This document shows positions 4,649 through 7,581 of a stretch of 7,581 nt of DNA, one piece after another. The translations under genes were made by a program, and so were the position numbers. Each line of letters starts with the position of its first letter. The first letter of the stretch is position 1. This DNA is from Betaproteobacteria bacterium (lineage in GTDB: Bacteria > Pseudomonadota > Gammaproteobacteria > Burkholderiales > UBA9220): NCBI GenBank assembly GCA_020061285.1, contig JAGUYQ010000304.1:1-7581 (forward strand). Direction: 5' to 3'. The notes under the pieces were generated by a model. The model searched no databases. It worked only from the letters and a program-made list of their open reading frames with translations, and was not told the DNA's origin.

Positions 4649-7153
4649 GTCCTGGTCGAAAATCTTGCCGGACTGGAGCAGGGAGGCGAATTCCTCCGCC
4701 GGCAGGGGATGGCTGAAGTAGAAACCCTGTACCTCGCCGCTCTGGTTGCCCACCAGGAAGGATAGCTGTTCCTGGGTTTCCACCCCCTCGGTAATCACCT
4801 TCAGGTGCAGTTGTTCCGCCATGGCCGAGATGGCGACGGCGATGGCGGCGTCCTTGGAGCCCTGGCTGGTGTCCTGGATGAAGGACTTGTCGATTTTCAG
4901 GGAGTCGATGGGAAACTGCTTCAGGTAGCTGAGGCTGGAATGGCCGGTGCCGAAGTCGTCCATGGAGAGGCGCACTCCCATGGTTTTCAACTCCCGCAGT
5001 TTTTTCACCGATTCGTCGGCGTGTTCCATGGCGATGCTTTCGGTGATTTCCAATTCCAGGCAGGCGGGGTCGAGGCCGGTTTCGTCCAGGGCCCGGCGCA
5101 CGCTTTCCACCAGTTTGGCGTGTTTGAATTGGCGGGCCGAGATGTTCACCGCCATGCACAGCTTGGGAAAACCCTGTTCCTGCCAGCGCTTGTTTTGCGC
5201 GCAGGCGGTGTGCAGCACCCATTCGCCGATGGGGACGATGAGGCCGCTTTCCTCGGCGATGGGGATGAAGTCGGCGGGAGGGATCAAGCCGAAATCGGGA
5301 TGGTTCCAGCGCACCAGTGCCTCCATCCCGGTCACCTTGCGGCTGAGGATGTCTACCCGCGGCTGGTAATGGAGCACCAGTTCCTCCCGCTCCAGGGCGC
5401 GGCGCAGCTTGTTTTCCAAGGCCAGGCGCTCGAAGGCGCGGGCGTTCATGTCCGGGGTGTAGAACTGGTAGTTGTGGCGCCCCCTCTCCTTCGCCCGATA
5501 CATGGCGGCGTCGGCCTGCTTCAGCAGGGTTTCGGCCTGGGTGCTGTCGTTGGGGTAGAGGCTGATGCCGATGCTGGGGGTGCTGAAGAGCTCATGGCCG
5601 TCCAGCACCATGGGCTGGGACAGGGTGTCGATGATCTTGCGGGCGATGGCGGCGGCGTCGGTGGCGCTGCGCAGGTCCTCCAGGATGACGGTGAATTCGT
5701 CCCCCCCCAGGCGCGACACGGTGTCGCCTTCCCGGACGCAGCCGGAAAGCCGCCGCGCCGTCTCCACCAGCAGCTTATCCCCCATGGCGTGGCCGAGGGT
5801 GTCGTTGATGAGCTTGAAGCGGTCCAGGTCGAGGAACATCAGCGCCACCCGGCTTCCCTGCCGATGGGCGTGGTGCAGGGCATGGTCCAGGTGTTCCAGG
5901 AACAGGGAGCGGTTGGGCAGGCCGGTGAGGGCGTCGTGGTAGGCCAGGTGGCGGACGCGGTCCTCGGCCTCCTTGCGGGCGGTGATGTCGGTGAAGATCG
6001 CCACGTAGTTGGTGATGCGGCCCTCCGGGTCGCGTACCGTGCTGATGGAGAGCCATTCGGGAAAAACCTCGCCGTTCTTGCGCCGGTTCCAGATTTCCCC
6101 CTGCCATGCCCCGCTCAATTCGAGGGCCGCCCACATCTCCCGGTAGAAATGCGGGTCGTGTTGGCCGGACTTGAGAATGGACGGTTTGGCGCCCAATACT
6201 TCGGCGGCTTCGTAGCCGGTGATGCGGGTGAAGGCCGGGTTGACCGATTCGATGCGGTTGCGATCGTCCGTGACCAGAATGCCTTCCGCCGTGGTGTCGA
6301 ACACCTTTTGCGCCAGTTTCAGATGGTGGTTGCTGATGGACAACTGCTGCTCCCGCTCCCGCAGGGCCTTTTGCAGTTCCTGCACGTAATCGTGCTCGAT
6401 GCTGGCGAGGATGTCGCCGTAGGTGATGAGGCCGGTCAACTCCCCAGCCGGGCCGGTAACGCCCAGATGGCGGACATGGTTCTCGCTGAACAGGGTGCGG
6501 GCGTGGTACAGGCTGCTGTCGCCGGGTACGCACAGCAGGGGTTTGCTGGCCATGTCCCAGATGGCGCCGCTGAGGTGTTCGTGGCTGATGAAATGGATGA
6601 TGTCGCGCTCGGTCAAGATGCCCAGTTCCCCGTCCGGGCCGCTCACCACCAGGGCATCCCGCCGGACCTCGCGCATCTTTCCCGCCGCCTCGCCGAGGGG
6701 GAGACTGCCGGAAACCCAGATCGGCGGCTCCCGCAGTACCGAATTCACGTCCCGCAACTGGACAAAGTACTCGACCCCCTGGTTCTGTACCACGTCCGAT
6801 TGGGTGACGATGCCCAGGTGCTGGCCTGCGTCGTCCACCACCACGTAATGCCGGACGCTGTCCAGCTTGAAGCGCAGCGCCGCTTCGCCCACGGAAGTGC
6901 GTCCCGGAAGGGTTTTCACCGGGGACGACATGACGCGGGAAATCGGCATGGCGAGGGCGTCCGGGAGGGAAAAGTCGATGGCGAGGGCGTCCCGCTCGGT
7001 CCAGATGCCCAACAGGCGGTCGCCGTCCATGACCAGGATGGAACTGCACCGGGAGGCGCTCATCAGCCGCGCCGCATCGTGGAGGGGCGTTTCGGGAGGG
7101 CAGCTTAACAGACCCGGGTGCAGAATGCGTTCGACGGGAAGGTCGTAGGTCAT
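4646..7153 (-). CDS. CBS-PAS-GGDEF-EAL c-di-GMP cyclase/phosphodiesterase
   Basis: An 835-residue protein predicted to make and degrade cyclic di-GMP. Four CBS domains (about 8-62, 70-127, 137-191, 199-253) each end in a G-[IL]-x-T-x-x-D motif (49-55, 114-120, 178-184, 241-247), spaced 63-65 residues apart; such pairs often bind adenine nucleotides. A coiled-coil-like helix (about 255-283) leads to a PAS domain with its C-terminal motif (about 284-395). The GGDEF domain (about 397-565) has an intact GGDEF (483-487) and an inhibitory RxxD site (Arg474, Asp477) five residues before it. The EAL domain (about 575-830) has E611-A-L, N670, E702, D732-D733, K753, E789 and Q809, so the phosphodiesterase set is complete. 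No signal peptide or membrane segment is seen, so it should be cytoplasmic. No good Shine-Dalgarno precedes the ATG. The actual net activity and ligands are unknown. Confidence 0.95.
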   Translation of the reverse strand: MTYDLPVERILHPGLLSCPPETPLHDAARLMSASRCSSILVMDGDRLLGIWTERDALAIDFSLPDALAMPISRVMSSPVKTLPGRTSVGEAALRFKLDSVRHYVVVDDAGQHLGIVTQSDVVQNQGVEYFVQLRDVNSVLREPPIWVSGSLPLGEAAGKMREVRRDALVVSGPDGELGILTERDIIHFISHEHLSGAIWDMASKPLLCVPGDSSLYHARTLFSENHVRHLGVTGPAGELTGLITYGDILASIEHDYVQELQKALREREQQLSISNHHLKLAQKVFDTTAEGILVTDDRNRIESVNPAFTRITGYEAAEVLGAKPSILKSGQHDPHFYREMWAALELSGAWQGEIWNRRKNGEVFPEWLSISTVRDPEGRITNYVAIFTDITARKEAEDRVRHLAYHDALTGLPNRSLFLEHLDHALHHAHRQGSRVALMFLDLDRFKLINDTLGHAMGDKLLVETARRLSGCVREGDTVSRLGGDEFTVILEDLRSATDAAAIARKIIDTLSQPMVLDGHELFSTPSIGISLYPNDSTQAETLLKQADAAMYRAKERGRHNYQFYTPDMNARAFERLALENKLRRALEREELVLHYQPRVDILSRKVTGMEALVRWNHPDFGLIPPADFIPIAEESGLIVPIGEWVLHTACAQNKRWQEQGFPKLCMAVNISARQFKHAKLVESVRRALDETGLDPACLELEITESIAMEHADESVKKLRELKTMGVRLSMDDFGTGHSSLSYLKQFPIDSLKIDKSFIQDTSQGSKDAAIAVAISAMAEQLHLKVITEGVETQEQLSFLVGNQSGEVQGFYFSHPLPAEEFASLLQSGKIFDQD
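5701..5708 (-). repeat. G8 tract encoding the GGDEF active-site glycines
   Basis: On the coding (minus) strand eight consecutive G span the Leu482 codon end, both Gly codons of GGDEF and the first base of Asp485. A one-base slip would destroy the cyclase motif and remove the whole EAL domain. The frame is intact here. Confidence 0.6.
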
Positions 7154-7181
7154 GGATGCGCTATTGTGACATTATTGTTTA

Positions 7182-7216
7182 TTACATCATCATATGCTAA
7201 TCCATCCCAGGTGCAA
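7182..7216 (-). promoter_or_regulatory. promoter of the GGDEF-EAL gene
   Basis: On the minus strand TTGCAC (7216-7211) and TATGAT (7194-7189) are 16 bases apart, a good sigma70-like match in a locally AT-rich 64-base gap. Transcription would begin near 7182, giving a leader of roughly 30 bases. The -35 hexamer starts only two bases past the stop of the upstream VWA gene. Confidence 0.5.
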
Positions 7217-7217
7217 A

Positions 7218-7581
7218 CTAGCAAGTGAGGCGGCGATAGATGTCGGCGACCTTGAGGGGCAGTTGCCGCACCGCGGAGACGATGGCGTAGCGGGCCGGGC
7301 CGTACATGTGGGGCAGGTAGGAACGGGCCTCGGTATCGAGGGTGATGCAGAAGGGGTGGATGCCCTCGCGCCGGGCTTCGGCCAGGGCCTGGCGGGTATC
7401 CTCGATGCCGTATTGGCCCCGGTACTGGTCGTGGTAATCGTCCGGCTTGCCGTCGGAGAGGGTGACCAGGAGGCGCGTGGCGGCGTCGGTTTCCTTGAGC
7501 AGGGCGGTCAGGTGGCGGATGGCGAAGCCCATGCGGGTGTAGTCCTGGGGCCGGATGCCGGAAATGCGCGCCTGCACTTCC
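7218..7581 (-). CDS. NorD/CbbO-family VWA protein, C-terminal part
   Basis: This is the last 120 residues of a larger protein; the reading frame stays open to the window edge, so the true start lies outside. It is the end of a von Willebrand factor A domain: DYTRMGFAIRHL supplies the MIDAS threonine and LLVTLSDGKPDD the later MIDAS aspartate, while the DxSxS part would be upstream, unseen. YGIEDTRQALAEARREGIHP and the ending LPLKVADIYRRLT are typical of NorD (activator of nitric oxide reductase) and CbbO (RuBisCO activase partner), which act with an MoxR-type AAA+ ATPase (NorQ or CbbQ). The visible part cannot settle which; the ending leans slightly to CbbO-like by memory of the family. A GTG at 7577-7575 is internal, not a start. 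Confidence 0.85.
   Translation of the reverse strand, partial: EVQARISGIRPQDYTRMGFAIRHLTALLKETDAATRLLVTLSDGKPDDYHDQYRGQYGIEDTRQALAEARREGIHPFCITLDTEARSYLPHMYGPARYAIVSAVRQLPLKVADIYRRLTC

Noticed and set aside
4805..7108. A 767-codon open frame on the plus strand, opposite the GGDEF-EAL gene.
   Set aside because: It is antisense to a gene whose domains and catalytic motifs are all recognisable. Its own translation is low-complexity and shows no family motifs. Such long mirror frames are common in GC-rich coding DNA.
7161..7172. A tiny upstream frame (ATG-TCA-CAA-TAG, minus strand) in the leader of the GGDEF-EAL gene.
   Set aside because: It has only three codons and no Shine-Dalgarno. Frames this short arise easily in a leader of this size.

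Overview
The window is a GC-rich stretch of chromosome with dense gene packing, no mobile element, no RNA gene and no CRISPR array. The gene content (dnaX, ybaB/ebfC and recR in series, an OMPLA-type outer-membrane phospholipase, a large multidomain c-di-GMP protein, and a NorD/CbbO-type VWA protein) suggests a Gram-negative proteobacterium. A betaproteobacterium, perhaps of the Rhodocyclales type, is the most likely source. The rank below phylum is inferred from the overall look of the proteins, not proven.

Left part, plus strand (1-3916): dnaX (clamp loader tau), ybaB/ebfC (nucleoid-associated protein) and recR (recombination mediator) form the widespread DNA-maintenance operon, with very short gaps and a Shine-Dalgarno that overlaps the dnaX stop. 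A phospholipase A gene (pldA-like) follows 71 bases later on the same strand and may be read through from recR. The dnaX start lies only about ten bases downstream of an extended -10 promoter and has no Shine-Dalgarno, so its mRNA may be leaderless. Inside dnaX, exactly between the clamp-loader core and the tau tail, a run of eight C sits in heptamer phase. It has GC-only pairing behind it and a -1 stop 48 bases on: a candidate programmed frameshift that would make a gamma-like short form.

Middle part, plus strand (3917-4645): a 93-base regulatory gap carries CTGTCAC/CTGTAAC direct repeats with an 11-base period (PhoB-box-like) and a plausible sigma70 promoter. An orphan ParA/MinD-type ATPase gene follows, with no ParB next to it.

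Right part, minus strand (4646-7581): an 835-residue cytoplasmic protein with four CBS domains, a PAS domain, and GGDEF and EAL domains that both look intact (c-di-GMP synthesis and breakdown). Its stop codon abuts the parA stop with no gap. A 64-base AT-rich gap with a good minus-strand promoter separates it from the C-terminal end of a NorD/CbbO-family VWA protein that runs off the window edge.

The window therefore holds a housekeeping replication/recombination block followed by an envelope enzyme, a cargo-positioning-type ATPase and a second-messenger enzyme that have no evident common pathway. The most unusual points are the possible dnaX recoding site, the Pho-box-like element before parA, and an Asp in place of the usual catalytic Asn in the phospholipase.
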